Below the pieces are notes generated by a model. It was not told the DNA's origin, did not search any database, and worked only from the letters and a program-made list of their open reading frames with translations. 52,480 nucleotides of DNA. It comes from Streptomyces albipurpureus (GTDB lineage: Bacteria > Actinomycetota > Actinomycetes > Streptomycetales > Streptomycetaceae). The stretch is from positions 104,750 to 157,229 of the forward strand of contig NZ_JAMQAW010000009.1 of assembly GCF_023701525.1 (NCBI RefSeq). The letters run 5' to 3'. A program made the position numbers and the translations under genes. Positions 8,749 to 17,561 of this stretch are shown here, one piece after another. Each line of letters starts with the position of its first letter. Position 1 is the stretch's first letter.

Positions 8749-10043
8749 GCCGGCTCGCCGCCCTACCGGGAGACCCGCCGGGCGGCCGTCGGGCCACCGC
8801 GGTCTGGTCCATAGGCGTGGCCGTCTACTTCGTCGCCGTCATCTTCCGCACCTCGCTGGGTGTCGCCGGGATAGACGCCGCGGACCGCTTCGACGTCAAC
8901 GCCTCCGCGCTCTCCACCTTCTCCATCCTCCAGCTCCTGGTCTACGCGGGAATGCAGATACCCGTCGGCCTGATGGTGGACCGACTGGGCACCAAGAAGG
9001 TGCTGACCCTCGGCGCGGCCCTCTTCACCCTGGGGCAGTTGGGCTTTGCGCTCTCGCCTTCGTACGGCACCGCCCTCGCCGCGCGTGCGCTGCTCGGCTG
9101 CGGTGACGCCATGACCTTCATCAGCGTGCTGCGACTGGGCAGTCGCTGGTTCCCGGCCCGCCGGGGTCCACTGATAGCGCAGGTGGCCGCGTTGTTCGGG
9201 ATGGCGGGCAATCTGGTCTCCACCATGGTCATCGCCCGGCTGCTCCATGACATGGGTTGGGTCGCCACCTTCGCCGGTAGCGCGGTGGCCGGTGCGGTGG
9301 TGGTGGTCCTGGCCCTGCTGTTCCTCAAGGACCATCCGGACGGTCATGAACCACCGCCCGCCCAGCACCAGGGCTCCGCCTTCGTACGGAAGCAGATCGT
9401 CCTGTCCTGGCGGGAGCCCGGCACCCGGCTGGGCATGTGGGTCCACTTCACCACCCAGTTCCCCAGCATGGTGTTCATGCTGCTCTGGGGGATGCCCTTC
9501 CTGATCGAGGCACAGGGTCTCACCCGGGAGTCGGCGGGCTCACTGCTCACCCTGAACGTGCTGGTGAGCATGGTGGTCGGGCTGGTGTACGGACAGGTCA
9601 TCGCCCGCCATAACGCGGCCCGACTGCCCCTGGTCCTGGGCACGATCGGGGCGACCTCGCTGATCTGGGCGATCACCATCGGCTATCCGGGTGAACACGC
9701 CCCGATGTGGCTGTTGGTCATCTTCTGCGTGGTGCTCGGGGCCTGCGGTCCGGCCTCGATGATCGGCTTTGACTTCGCACGCCCGGCGAACCCACCACAG
9801 CGGCAGGGCACCGCGTCGGGAATCGTCAACATGGGCGGCTTCACGGCATCCATGACGACCCTGCTGGCGATCGGTCTGCTCCTCGACGCGACCGATGGCG
9901 ACTACCGGATCGCCTTCTCCTGTGTCTTCGTACTGGAGGCGCTGGGGATCGCACAGATCCTACGACTGCGCAGACGGACGGCTCAGTTGGAGCGGGAGCG
10001 GCTGGTGGCCAGCAGGGTGGAGGCGGTGCACGTACCGGTCTGA
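8745..10043 (+). CDS. Major facilitator superfamily transporter
   Basis: About 432 residues with roughly 12 hydrophobic segments and the MFS loop motif GLMVDRLGTKKVLT between segments 2 and 3. A long, acidic- and Pro-containing cytoplasmic loop near the middle divides the two halves. The start GTG 8745 shares bases with the GntR stop and follows GGGGGGAGG by five bases, which decides it over the upstream GTG in the track frame. The substrate is not evident; pairing with an FCD-type GntR suggests an organic acid or anion. The downstream neighbour is convergent. Confidence 0.88.
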   Translation: MSRLAALPGDPPGGRRATAVWSIGVAVYFVAVIFRTSLGVAGIDAADRFDVNASALSTFSILQLLVYAGMQIPVGLMVDRLGTKKVLTLGAALFTLGQLGFALSPSYGTALAARALLGCGDAMTFISVLRLGSRWFPARRGPLIAQVAALFGMAGNLVSTMVIARLLHDMGWVATFAGSAVAGAVVVVLALLFLKDHPDGHEPPPAQHQGSAFVRKQIVLSWREPGTRLGMWVHFTTQFPSMVFMLLWGMPFLIEAQGLTRESAGSLLTLNVLVSMVVGLVYGQVIARHNAARLPLVLGTIGATSLIWAITIGYPGEHAPMWLLVIFCVVLGACGPASMIGFDFARPANPPQRQGTASGIVNMGGFTASMTTLLAIGLLLDATDGDYRIAFSCVFVLEALGIAQILRLRRRTAQLERERLVASRVEAVHVPV

Positions 10044-10097
10044 GTCGGCTGAGGACCACCGTTCCGACCAGGCAGGCACCTGGAGAGCCCGTGGAGT

Positions 10098-10922
10098 TCA
10101 GGGGGTGACGGCGAAGTGGCGCAGGATCGTGGCCGCCAGTTCCTGATCGCCGTCCATCTTGACCCGGTCGGCCACGGACGACAGCCGCACCCGCCCGCAC
10201 GCCAGCCGGTAGTAGGTCTCCCAGTCCATGGCGAGGGTCACGATGGGTCCCAGCGAAGGTGAGCCGTCGACCGATCCGCGACCGTCCGCGTTCACCCGTA
10301 CCGTCCGCAGGAACTCCATCGGCCCGTGCACATCGACGACCACGGCGGAGTTCGGCGGCGCGGCGGCGTCCTTGGCGATGACCTTCGGCAGGGCCTCCAG
10401 CAGGCAGTCACGGGTGATGTGCGCGCCGGGGGAGTCAAGATTGCCCGGCTGGTTGAGCGCGGTACGCAGATCCTGCTCATGCACCCAGGTGTCGAAGGCG
10501 CGCATCCGCATGGCGACTTCGAGGGTCTGCTCGGCCCCGAGCGGTGCCCGGACCGAGGCGTCGGGGGAGCGGCTCTCATTGCGCAGCTGACGCGCCCGCC
10601 GGATCATCGTGTACTCCAGCTCCGACGTCATTTCCGGAGCCGTGTGATGCCGCCGCACATCGACCTGCATCTCCATGTACCGGGCGAAGTCGCTCTGCAC
10701 ATGGTAAAGATCACGAGGGAGGGTGTGTATGGGCCGGGGGTCGCCGAGCATCTCGGTCTCCATGCCGATGACGTGCGAGACGACGTCACGGACCGACCAG
10801 GCAGGGCACGGGGTGGCTCGGTTCCACTCCCCCTCGACGAGTGGTTGCACCAGCTCGGCTATCGACTCGACGGCGTGGGTCCAGGCATCGGCGTAGGTCT
10901 GGAGGCTGGGATGGACGGTCAC
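10098..10922 (-). CDS. Maleylpyruvate isomerase family mycothiol-dependent enzyme (DinB-like)
   Basis: A 274-residue protein with the N-terminal four-helix DinB-like domain. The pattern PCPAWSVRDVVSHVIGMETEM includes the histidine that binds metal in the mycothiol-dependent maleylpyruvate isomerase family, and the later AFDTWVHEQDLR supplies another typical histidine. The C-terminal part resembles the SCP-2-like extension common in actinobacteria. Members use mycothiol or other thiols in conjugation or isomerisation; the specific reaction is unknown. It is monocistronic, convergent with the MFS gene and divergent from the thioredoxin/NHL gene. Confidence 0.82.
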   Translation of the reverse strand: MTVHPSLQTYADAWTHAVESIAELVQPLVEGEWNRATPCPAWSVRDVVSHVIGMETEMLGDPRPIHTLPRDLYHVQSDFARYMEMQVDVRRHHTAPEMTSELEYTMIRRARQLRNESRSPDASVRAPLGAEQTLEVAMRMRAFDTWVHEQDLRTALNQPGNLDSPGAHITRDCLLEALPKVIAKDAAAPPNSAVVVDVHGPMEFLRTVRVNADGRGSVDGSPSLGPIVTLAMDWETYYRLACGRVRLSSVADRVKMDGDQELAATILRHFAVTP

Positions 10923-11279
10923 GGGACCCCTCGGCGGTTCTGCGTGGACGCGGGCTTGGCTACTGACTGCTGGCGGCGGGCGGCGGGCGGCTTGGCGGCG
11001 TGTGAGGTTCGGCGATTAAGTTACGCTGCCGAGCGTCGCCCCGGCAGTCCTTTCGTGTGACGATCGTAGGCCCGTGCCCGGAGGCCGAAGACCAGGGCAT
11101 CGCAGCTGTGTACAGCTCGTCCCACCAGGTCCCCTCATATCCGTACGAAATGCCGGGCGCCGTTCCGCGGACGCGGATGCCGGGGTTCGACTACCCCATT
11201 TCGCCGCTCCACGCGTTCCCCTTGTGCTGCGGTAATGGCCACATACACATGTTCTTTCGCGGGTGGCACCCTGGAGGCC
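10923..11279. other. Divergent intergenic region with a short palindrome
   Basis: About 357 bases separate two divergent starts. AGCTGT (11104-11109) and ACAGCT (11112-11117) form a 14-base palindrome with a two-base centre, a plausible operator. The stretch GGGGTTCGACTACCCC near 11183-11198 resembles a tRNA T-arm, but no acceptor or anticodon stem fits around it. No ORF is convincing. Confidence 0.4.
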
Positions 11280-13082
11280 ATGAACGCTTCCTCGCCCGCC
11301 CCGCGCCGTGCCCGTGTCCGTGCCCCCGAGCTGATCGGCAAGGGTGGCTGGCTCAACACGGGCGGACGGGAAGTGACCCTCGCCGATCTTCGCGGCAAGA
11401 TCGCGGTGCTCGATTTCTGGACCTTCTGCTGCATCAACTGCCTCCATGTCCTCGATGAGCTGCGGGAGCTGGAGGAGAAGCACCGCGACACCGTGGTGAT
11501 CGTCGGGGTGCACTCGCCGAAGTTCGTCCATGAGGCCGAGCACCAGGCCGTGGTCGATGCCGTGGAGCGCTATCAGGTGCACCATCCGGTTCTGGACGAC
11601 CCGGAGCTGGTGACGTGGAAGCAGTACGCCGTGCGCGCCTGGCCCACCCTCGTGGTCGTCGATCCCGAGGGGTATGTCGTCGCCCAGCACGCCGGTGAGG
11701 GGCATGCGCACGCCATCGCCCAACTGGTGGCGGAGCTGGAGACCGAGCACGCGGCCAAGGGGACCCTGCGGCGCGGGGACGGGCCCTATGTGCCGCCCGA
11801 GCCCGTCGCCAGCGATCTGCGCTTCCCCGGTAAGGCCGTGGTGCTGCCGTCGGGAAACCTCCTGGTCTCCGACACCACCCGGCACCAGCTCGTGGAGCTG
11901 GCTCCGGACGGTGAGTCCGTCGTACGGCGGATCGGTGGCGGAGGGGCCGGCGAGTTCAGGGAACCGCAGGGACTGGCGCTGCTGCCCGATGGACGCGTCG
12001 CCGTCGCCGACACCGTCAACCACTCCATCCGCGCGTACGACCCGGCAAGCGGTGCGATCGAGACGCTCGCCGGGACGGGGAAGCAGTGGTGGCAGGGGAC
12101 CCCCACCGAGGGGCCGGCGCTGGAGGTCGACCTCTCCTCGCCCTGGGACGTGGCCTGGTGGCAGGGACGGCTGTGGATCGCCATGGCCGGTGTGCACCAG
12201 CTGTGGACCTACGACCCCGCCGACGGCACCGTGCGGGTGGCGGCGGGAACCACCAACGAGGGTCTTGTCGACGGGCCGGCCGCGCAGGCGTGGTTCGCCC
12301 AACCCTCCGGGCTCGCCGCGACCGATGAACGGCTGTGGATCGCGGACTCCGAGACCTCCTCCCTGCGCTACATCGACGCTGACGATCCCGAGAACACCGT
12401 GCACACCGCCGTCGGTACCGGTCTCTTCGACTTCGGACACCGGGACGGGGACGCCGGGCAGGCCCTCTTCCAGCACCCGCTGGGGGTCACCGCCCTCCCC
12501 GACGGTTCGGTCGCCGTCAGCGACACCTACAACCACGCGCTGCGCCGCTATGACCCCGCCACCGGGCAGGTCACCACCCTGGCCACGGATCTACGGGAGC
12601 CGTCCGGCGCGGTACTCGTCGGCGAGGACATCGTGGTGGTGGAGTCCGCCCGGCACCGGCTGACCCGGCTGCGGCTGCCCGAGGAGGCGGTACGCGTCGA
12701 GGCCGTCGCCCACCGGACCCAGCGGGCCGCCACCGAAGTGGCGGCGGGCACGCTACGGCTCGATGTGGTCTTCGAGGCGCCGACCGGCCAGAAGCTGGAC
12801 ACCCGGTACGGCCCGTCCACCCGGCTCCTTGTCTCCTCGACCCCGCCCGAGCTGCTGCTCGCCGGCGAGGGCGCGGGCACTGACCTGTTCCGGGAGGTGG
12901 AGATCGACCCCGGGGTGGGCGAAGGGGTGCTGCATGTGTCGGCGATGGCGGCGTCCTGCGACGACGACCCGGCCAACGAGTACCCGGCCTGCCATATGCA
13001 TCAGCAGGACTGGGGGGTTCCGGTACGGGTGACCGCGACGGGGACGGCCCGGCTGCCGCTGATCCTGGCCGGGATGGCCTAG
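11280..13082 (+). CDS. NHL repeat-containing thioredoxin family protein
   Basis: About 600 residues. An N-terminal thioredoxin-like domain has the redox motif DFWTFCCINCLHVL (CxxC) and the TlpA-type VVIVGVHSPKF strand. Six-bladed NHL/SMP-30-like repeats follow, each with a PSGL/QGLALLPDGRVAVADT-type signature, for example SDTYNHALRRYDP. A C-terminal domain includes YPACHMHQQDWGVP. This architecture is found from bacteria to animals (NHLRC2-like), and its substrate is unknown. The start ATG 11280 begins MNASSPAPRRAR; an upstream ATG at 11235 is in frame but less likely. There is no signal peptide, so it is probably cytoplasmic. Confidence 0.87.
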   Translation: MNASSPAPRRARVRAPELIGKGGWLNTGGREVTLADLRGKIAVLDFWTFCCINCLHVLDELRELEEKHRDTVVIVGVHSPKFVHEAEHQAVVDAVERYQVHHPVLDDPELVTWKQYAVRAWPTLVVVDPEGYVVAQHAGEGHAHAIAQLVAELETEHAAKGTLRRGDGPYVPPEPVASDLRFPGKAVVLPSGNLLVSDTTRHQLVELAPDGESVVRRIGGGGAGEFREPQGLALLPDGRVAVADTVNHSIRAYDPASGAIETLAGTGKQWWQGTPTEGPALEVDLSSPWDVAWWQGRLWIAMAGVHQLWTYDPADGTVRVAAGTTNEGLVDGPAAQAWFAQPSGLAATDERLWIADSETSSLRYIDADDPENTVHTAVGTGLFDFGHRDGDAGQALFQHPLGVTALPDGSVAVSDTYNHALRRYDPATGQVTTLATDLREPSGAVLVGEDIVVVESARHRLTRLRLPEEAVRVEAVAHRTQRAATEVAAGTLRLDVVFEAPTGQKLDTRYGPSTRLLVSSTPPELLLAGEGAGTDLFREVEIDPGVGEGVLHVSAMAASCDDDPANEYPACHMHQQDWGVPVRVTATGTARLPLILAGMA

Positions 13083-13118
13083 CCACCCGCCGAGGCCGCT
13101 CGGGACACCGGGCCGCCG

Positions 13119-13142
13119 CCCGGGCTGATCGATCAGCCCGGG
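13119..13142. terminator. 24-base perfect palindrome after the thioredoxin/NHL gene
   Basis: CCCGGGCTGATC (13119-13130) is followed directly by its exact complement (13131-13142). It lies 37 bases after the stop of the thioredoxin/NHL gene, so a terminator role is most likely, although a palindrome without a loop could also be a protein-binding site. Confidence 0.5.
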
Positions 13143-13359
13143 TCCCACTCCGGCTCCCCGGTTTCGACGGCTGACACGGCGGCGGGGAGGCGGGGAGCGG
13201 GGGTACGGCTGAGTGGGATGGCGGTGACCGCGCTGTATCGCTTCATGGGAACACCCTGACCAGCACGGCGTTTCCTGAGCGTTTCCCCTTGTATGGCTGA
13301 CCGAACCTGTTGGTTTGCGTTCGTTAGTCAGGAGGAGATGCGCCGCTTAGCGCCCGATT

Positions 13360-13391
13360 CCGGCTCAGGGCGGGCGTACCCCCTGAGCCGG
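13360..13391 (-). terminator. Hairpin terminator of the M18 aminopeptidase gene
   Basis: CCGGCTCAGGG (13360-13370) pairs perfectly with CCCTGAGCCGG (13381-13391) across a ten-base loop. It starts 32 bases beyond the stop of the leftward aminopeptidase gene. It lacks a T tract, as is usual in Streptomyces. Confidence 0.6.
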
Positions 13392-13422
13392 GACCCGTGC
13401 GAGCCAGGCGCGTCCAGGAACG

Positions 13423-14724
13423 TCAGGCGCCTTCGAGGAACGCCGTCAGCGCGCTCGCCAGCAGATAGGGGTCCTGAGACCCGCAGAGCTCGCGCGCGCT
13501 GTGCATGGACAGACACGCCACCCCGATGTCCACGGTCTGGATGCCGTGCCGAGCCGCGGTGATCGGGCCGATCGTCGTTCCACACGGCATGGCGTTGTTC
13601 GACACGAACGTCTGCCAGGGCACCCCGGCCTTCTCACAGGCCGCGGCGAACACCGCGCGCCCGCTGCCGTCGGTGGCGTACCGCTGGTTCACATTGACCT
13701 TGAGGATCGGGCCGCCGTTGGGGAGCGGGTGGTGCGTCGGGTCATGGCGCTCCGCGTAGTTGGGATGCACCGCGTGGCCGACGTCGGAGGAGAGGCAGAC
13801 CGTCGCGGCGAAGGCGCGCGCCTTGTCCTCGTACGCGCCGCCCCGGGCGAACACCGAACGCTCCAGCACCGAGCCGAGCAGCGGGCCGTCAGCGCCGGTG
13901 TCCGCCTGGGAGCCGTTCTCCTCGTGGTCGAAGGCGGCGAGCACCGGGATGTACGGGAGCCCGGGGGTGGCCGCGGCCGCGGTGAGCGCGGCCACTCCGG
14001 CGTGCACCGAGATGAGGTTGTCCATCCGCGGACCGGCCAGCAGCTCCTCGTCCCGTCCGAGGTAGGCGGGCGGTTCGATGGCGTGGGCCATCAGGTCCCA
14101 GCCGGTCACCTCGCCGTCACCCAGACCGCTCTCCTCCTCCAGGAACCGGATGAGATCCCCCTCGTGGACCTGGCCCAGACCCCAGATGGGCTGCATATGG
14201 CGCTGCTTGTCGAGCTTGAGGCCGTCCGTGTGCACGGAACGGTCGAGGTGGATCGCCAGTTGCGGCACCCGCAGCAGCGGTCGGTCGATGTTCACCAGCC
14301 GATGCGACCCATCGCGCAGACTCAGCCGCCCGGAGATACCGAGGTCGCGGTCGAGCCAGCTGTTCAGCAGCGGGCCGCCGTAGATCTCGACGGCGATCTG
14401 CCGCCAGCCGTGCGAACCCGCGTCCGGCATCGGCTTGACCCGCAGGTTGGGTGAGTCGGTGTGCGCCCCGACGATCCGGAACGGGGTGTGCGCGACGGCG
14501 TCCGCCGGCACGAACCAGGCGATGAGCGCGCCCCCGCGGATGACATAGCGGCCACCGGTCGTCCCGTCCCAGACCGCCGTCTCCCTCACCTGCCGGAAGC
14601 CCGCCTTCTCCAGCCGCTCGGCCGCGACGGCCACCGCGTGGTACGGGGAGGGCGCGGAGGCCAGGAAGTTCATCAGGTCGTCGGTGTGTCCGCGATCGAA
14701 CCGCAGGTGTGCGCTGGTGCTCAT
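13423..14724 (-). CDS. M18 family aminopeptidase (aspartyl aminopeptidase-like)
   Basis: A 433-residue dinuclear zinc aminopeptidase that removes N-terminal, often acidic, residues in the cytoplasm. Metal and catalytic motifs are visible: VGAHTDSPNLRVKP (first His-Asp), AAFDHEENGSQADTGA (Glu-Glu), LSSDVGHAVHPNY, and near the C terminus ACLSMHSARELCG with the final His ligand. Length and order match the family throughout. It is monocistronic with a hairpin terminator downstream. The start is ATG 14724, matching the family N terminus. Confidence 0.93.
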   Translation of the reverse strand: MSTSAHLRFDRGHTDDLMNFLASAPSPYHAVAVAAERLEKAGFRQVRETAVWDGTTGGRYVIRGGALIAWFVPADAVAHTPFRIVGAHTDSPNLRVKPMPDAGSHGWRQIAVEIYGGPLLNSWLDRDLGISGRLSLRDGSHRLVNIDRPLLRVPQLAIHLDRSVHTDGLKLDKQRHMQPIWGLGQVHEGDLIRFLEEESGLGDGEVTGWDLMAHAIEPPAYLGRDEELLAGPRMDNLISVHAGVAALTAAAATPGLPYIPVLAAFDHEENGSQADTGADGPLLGSVLERSVFARGGAYEDKARAFAATVCLSSDVGHAVHPNYAERHDPTHHPLPNGGPILKVNVNQRYATDGSGRAVFAAACEKAGVPWQTFVSNNAMPCGTTIGPITAARHGIQTVDIGVACLSMHSARELCGSQDPYLLASALTAFLEGA

Positions 14725-14900
14725 GAATCCACCTTAACGAGGAGAATGCGCCGGGGTCGTGGCACGTATCACCCCTGGATACCCCCTGACGCCAAGGTCC
14801 CTCTCGCGCCGGGGGCGGGAGCTTGGTCGGGTTCCTGGCGGCGGTTCGGCGGGGGCGGTTGGCCCGGGGGCGCGGGGGCCGGTCGGGGCGCGCGGAACGA

Positions 14901-14942
14901 CCCGCTGCCCCCGGCGGGGTCACTCTCACCGGGGGCAGCGGG
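14901..14942 (-). terminator. Hairpin terminator of the acyl-CoA dehydrogenase gene
   Basis: CCCGCTGCCCCCGG (14901-14914) pairs perfectly with CCGGGGGCAGCGGG (14929-14942), a 14-base stem with a 14-base loop. It begins 21 bases after the stop of the leftward acyl-CoA dehydrogenase gene and separates it from the M18 promoter. Confidence 0.7.
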
Positions 14943-14962
14943 CCATGGGGGACGGGGATGGT

Positions 14963-16789
14963 CTAGAAGGCGGCCTCGTCGAGGTCCATCAGCGAGAGGT
15001 CCGCGGTCTCGGCGAGCAGTCGCTGGGCGGAGACGCCGGGGAGGATGTCGGCGGCGAAGAACCGCGCGGCCGCGATCTTGCCCCGGTAGAACGGCGCGTC
15101 CTTCGCCGAGGCGGTCGGCAGCTTCTCGGCGGCGACGGCGGCACCGCGCAGCAGCAGATAGCCCACGACCACATCGCCGGAGGCGAGCAGCAGCCGGGTG
15201 GTGTTCAGACCGACCTTGTAGATGTTCCTGACGTCATCGCCGGTGGCGATCAGATCGTTGGTCATGGCGCCGACGATCGCCTCCAGGTCCACCGTCGCCT
15301 GGGCGAGCGCGTCCCTGGCCGAGGCCAGCTCATCGCCGCCGGTGCCGATGGACAGGAACTTCTTGATCTCCTCGGAGAGGGAGTTCAGGGCCTGCCCCTG
15401 GTCGCGGACGATCTTCCGGAAGAAGTAGTCCTGCCCCTGGATGGCGGTGGTGCCCTCATAGAGGGTGTCGATCTTGGCGTCCCGGATGTACTGCTCGATC
15501 GGATACTCCTGGAGGTACCCGGAGCCGCCGAAGATCTGGAGTGATTGGGCGAGTTGTTCGTAGGACTTCTCCGAGCCGTATCCCTTGACGATCGGCAGCA
15601 GCAGATCGTTCAGGGCGATCAGGCTCTTGGCGTCCTCGTCGGCGGCTTCCCTGGCGGTGATCTCGTCCTGGATCGACGCCGTGTACAGAACGAGTGCGCG
15701 CATCCCCTCCACGTACGCCTTCTGCGTCATCAGCGAACGGCGTACGTCGGGGTGGTGGGTGATGGTGACCTTGGGCGCGGCCTTGTCCATGAAGTTCACC
15801 AGGTCCTGGCCCTGGACGCGCTCCTTGGCGTACTCCAGCGCGTTGAGGTAGCCGGTGGAGAGGGTGGCGATGGCCTTGGTGCCGACCATCATCCGGGCGA
15901 ACTCGATGATCATGAACATCTGGCGTATGCCGTCGTGCTTGTCACCGATCAGCCAGCCCTTGGCGGGGTGCCGGTCGCCGAAGGTGATCTCGCAGGTGTT
16001 GGACGCCTTGAGGCCCATCTTGTGCTCGACGTTGGTGGCGTACACGCCGTTGCGCTCGCCGAGCTCGCCCGTCTCCCAGTCGAACTCGAACTTCGGTACG
16101 AGGAAGAGGGAGAGGCCCTTGGTGCCGGGGCCGGCACCCTCGGGGCGGGCGAGGACATAGTGGAGGATGTTCTCGGAGAGGTCGTGCTCGCCCGAGGTGA
16201 TGAAGCGCTTCACGCCGTCGATGTGCCAGGAGCCGTCCTCCTGCTCGACCGCCTTGGCGCGGCTGGCGCCCACATCGGAACCGGCGTCGGGCTCGGTGAG
16301 GACCATGGTCGAGCCCCACTGCTTCTCGACGGCGATCTCGGCGAGCTTGCGCTGGGCCTCGTTGCCCTCTTCGTAGAGGAGGCCGGCGAACGACGGGCCG
16401 GATGAGTACATCCAGATGGCCGGGTTGGAGCCCAGCAGCAGTTCGGCGTAGGACCAGATCAGGGAGCGGGGAGCGGTGGTGCCCCCGATCTCCTCGGGCA
16501 GACCGAGCCGCCAGTACTCGGAGTCCATGAAGGTCTGGTAACTCTTCTTGAAGGACGCGGGGAGTGGCGCGGTACCGGTCTCGGGGTCAAAGGCCGGGGG
16601 GTTGCGGTCGGTGTCCTCGAAGGACTCCGCCAGCTCGTTCTCCGCGAGACGGGCGATTTCGGCGAGGATGCTCTTGGCGGTCTCGACGTCCATCTCCGCA
16701 AACGGGCCGGTGCCGTACAGCTGATCGCGACCGAGGACCTCGAAGAGGTTGAACTCGATGTCGCGGAGATTCGACTTGTAGTGCCCCAT
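14963..16789 (-). CDS. Acyl-CoA dehydrogenase (long C-terminal-domain type)
   Basis: A 608-residue FAD enzyme of fatty-acid beta-oxidation, longer than the usual 380-residue type because of an N-terminal extension ([20 protein letters not shown]) and a C-terminal dehydrogenase-associated domain (roughly residues 470-600). The FAD-domain motif [14 protein letters not shown] and the active-site region [16 protein letters not shown], with the catalytic glutamate in YEGTTAIQ, are intact. The start is ATG 16789. Two imperfect palindromes in the upstream 40-80 bases suggest control by a TetR/FadR-type repressor. Confidence 0.92.
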   Translation of the reverse strand: MGHYKSNLRDIEFNLFEVLGRDQLYGTGPFAEMDVETAKSILAEIARLAENELAESFEDTDRNPPAFDPETGTAPLPASFKKSYQTFMDSEYWRLGLPEEIGGTTAPRSLIWSYAELLLGSNPAIWMYSSGPSFAGLLYEEGNEAQRKLAEIAVEKQWGSTMVLTEPDAGSDVGASRAKAVEQEDGSWHIDGVKRFITSGEHDLSENILHYVLARPEGAGPGTKGLSLFLVPKFEFDWETGELGERNGVYATNVEHKMGLKASNTCEITFGDRHPAKGWLIGDKHDGIRQMFMIIEFARMMVGTKAIATLSTGYLNALEYAKERVQGQDLVNFMDKAAPKVTITHHPDVRRSLMTQKAYVEGMRALVLYTASIQDEITAREAADEDAKSLIALNDLLLPIVKGYGSEKSYEQLAQSLQIFGGSGYLQEYPIEQYIRDAKIDTLYEGTTAIQGQDYFFRKIVRDQGQALNSLSEEIKKFLSIGTGGDELASARDALAQATVDLEAIVGAMTNDLIATGDDVRNIYKVGLNTTRLLLASGDVVVGYLLLRGAAVAAEKLPTASAKDAPFYRGKIAAARFFAADILPGVSAQRLLAETADLSLMDLDEAAF

Positions 16790-16829
16790 GGCGACGGCTC
16801 CGTAAAGATCGGGAGTCAGTGTGCTCTCT

Positions 16830-16870
16830 TACTTACCAGCAAGTAGCTACGATGATGCTACCCGTCGGTA
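16830..16870. promoter_or_regulatory. Two operator-like palindromes between fadE-like and sseB-like genes
   Basis: TACTT-ACCAGC-AAGTA (16830-16845) and TACC-CGTC-GGTA (16859-16870) lie back to back in a 131-base divergent spacer. Both resemble the TACCnnnnGGTA class of sites bound by TetR-type lipid-catabolism repressors in actinobacteria. Whether they act on the dehydrogenase gene, the divergent gene or both cannot be decided from sequence. Confidence 0.45.
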
Positions 16871-16920
16871 ATAAGATGCAACCCCTCTTGGTCTAACTGT
16901 GACTGGTTACTCTTGCGGTC

Positions 16921-17379
16921 ATGTACGGCTATGACCAGAGTCAGGGCGCTCACCAGCAGTACGCACCCCAGCAGCCCTACGGGGGGCAGGCGCAGGGGCA
17001 GCCGCTCTACCCGGAGCCGTCACCGCCCTCGCTCGCCGACGCGGTGCGGGCCTTCACCACCGGTTCGCTCTCCGCCGAGGACTTCCAGCAGATCTTCGCC
17101 ACCTCGAAGGTCTACTGCCCGCGGGGCGACAACCCCGGCTTCCTGGCGCTCCACAACACCCAGCAGCCGGTCATTCCCATGTTCACCTCGCTCAAGGAGT
17201 TGCGGAGGTACGCGGGCAAGGAGTCCAAGTACTTCGTGATCACCGGTGCGGAGATGATCGACCTGCTGCCGACCGGATACGGCTTCGTCCTCGATATGGA
17301 GGGGGAGCACCGGATGGTCTTCGACGCGAAGGCGGTGGAGCAGATGGTCGACTTCGCGATGCGACGTATGTACGGATAG
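16921..17379 (+). CDS. SseB-like domain protein
   Basis: A 152-residue cytoplasmic protein. The first 35 residues are rich in Gln, Tyr and Pro (YGYDQSQGAHQQYAPQQPYG), followed by an SseB N-terminal-like domain (LADAVRAFTTGSLSAEDFQQIFATSKVYCPRG... VIPMFTSLKELRRYAG... DLLPTGYGFVLDMEGEHRMVF). Streptomycetes carry several such proteins of unknown role. No ribosome-binding site precedes the ATG, and the upstream region is AT-rich up to the codon, so the message may be leaderless. It is divergent from the acyl-CoA dehydrogenase. Confidence 0.75.
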   Translation: MYGYDQSQGAHQQYAPQQPYGGQAQGQPLYPEPSPPSLADAVRAFTTGSLSAEDFQQIFATSKVYCPRGDNPGFLALHNTQQPVIPMFTSLKELRRYAGKESKYFVITGAEMIDLLPTGYGFVLDMEGEHRMVFDAKAVEQMVDFAMRRMYG

Positions 17380-17469
17380 CGGGCCTGTCGCGGCGGGTGG
17401 TGTGTGCGGCGCCCCCGGTGCGGATGGCATGTAGGTCAGGTGCGGCTGGCGAATCCGGCCCCTGCGGGC

Positions 17470-17493
17470 GCCCGGGAGGAATTCCTCCCGGGC
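17470..17493 (+). terminator. 24-base perfect palindrome, terminator-like
   Basis: GCCCGGGAGGAA (17470-17481) is followed immediately by its exact complement (17482-17493), then CTTTCGCGTT. It lies 90 bases beyond the sseB-like stop and just before the pirin promoter region, which fits a terminator. Confidence 0.55.
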
Positions 17494-17561
17494 CTTTCGC
17501 GTTGCCCGGGTAGCAGGAAGTTCACGATTCAACTAAAGTGGTCGCACAAGGAGGTACAGCC

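Noticed and set aside
11183..11198. tRNA T-arm-like sequence with TTCGA loop
   Set aside because: No acceptor, D-arm or anticodon stem could be drawn on either strand around it.
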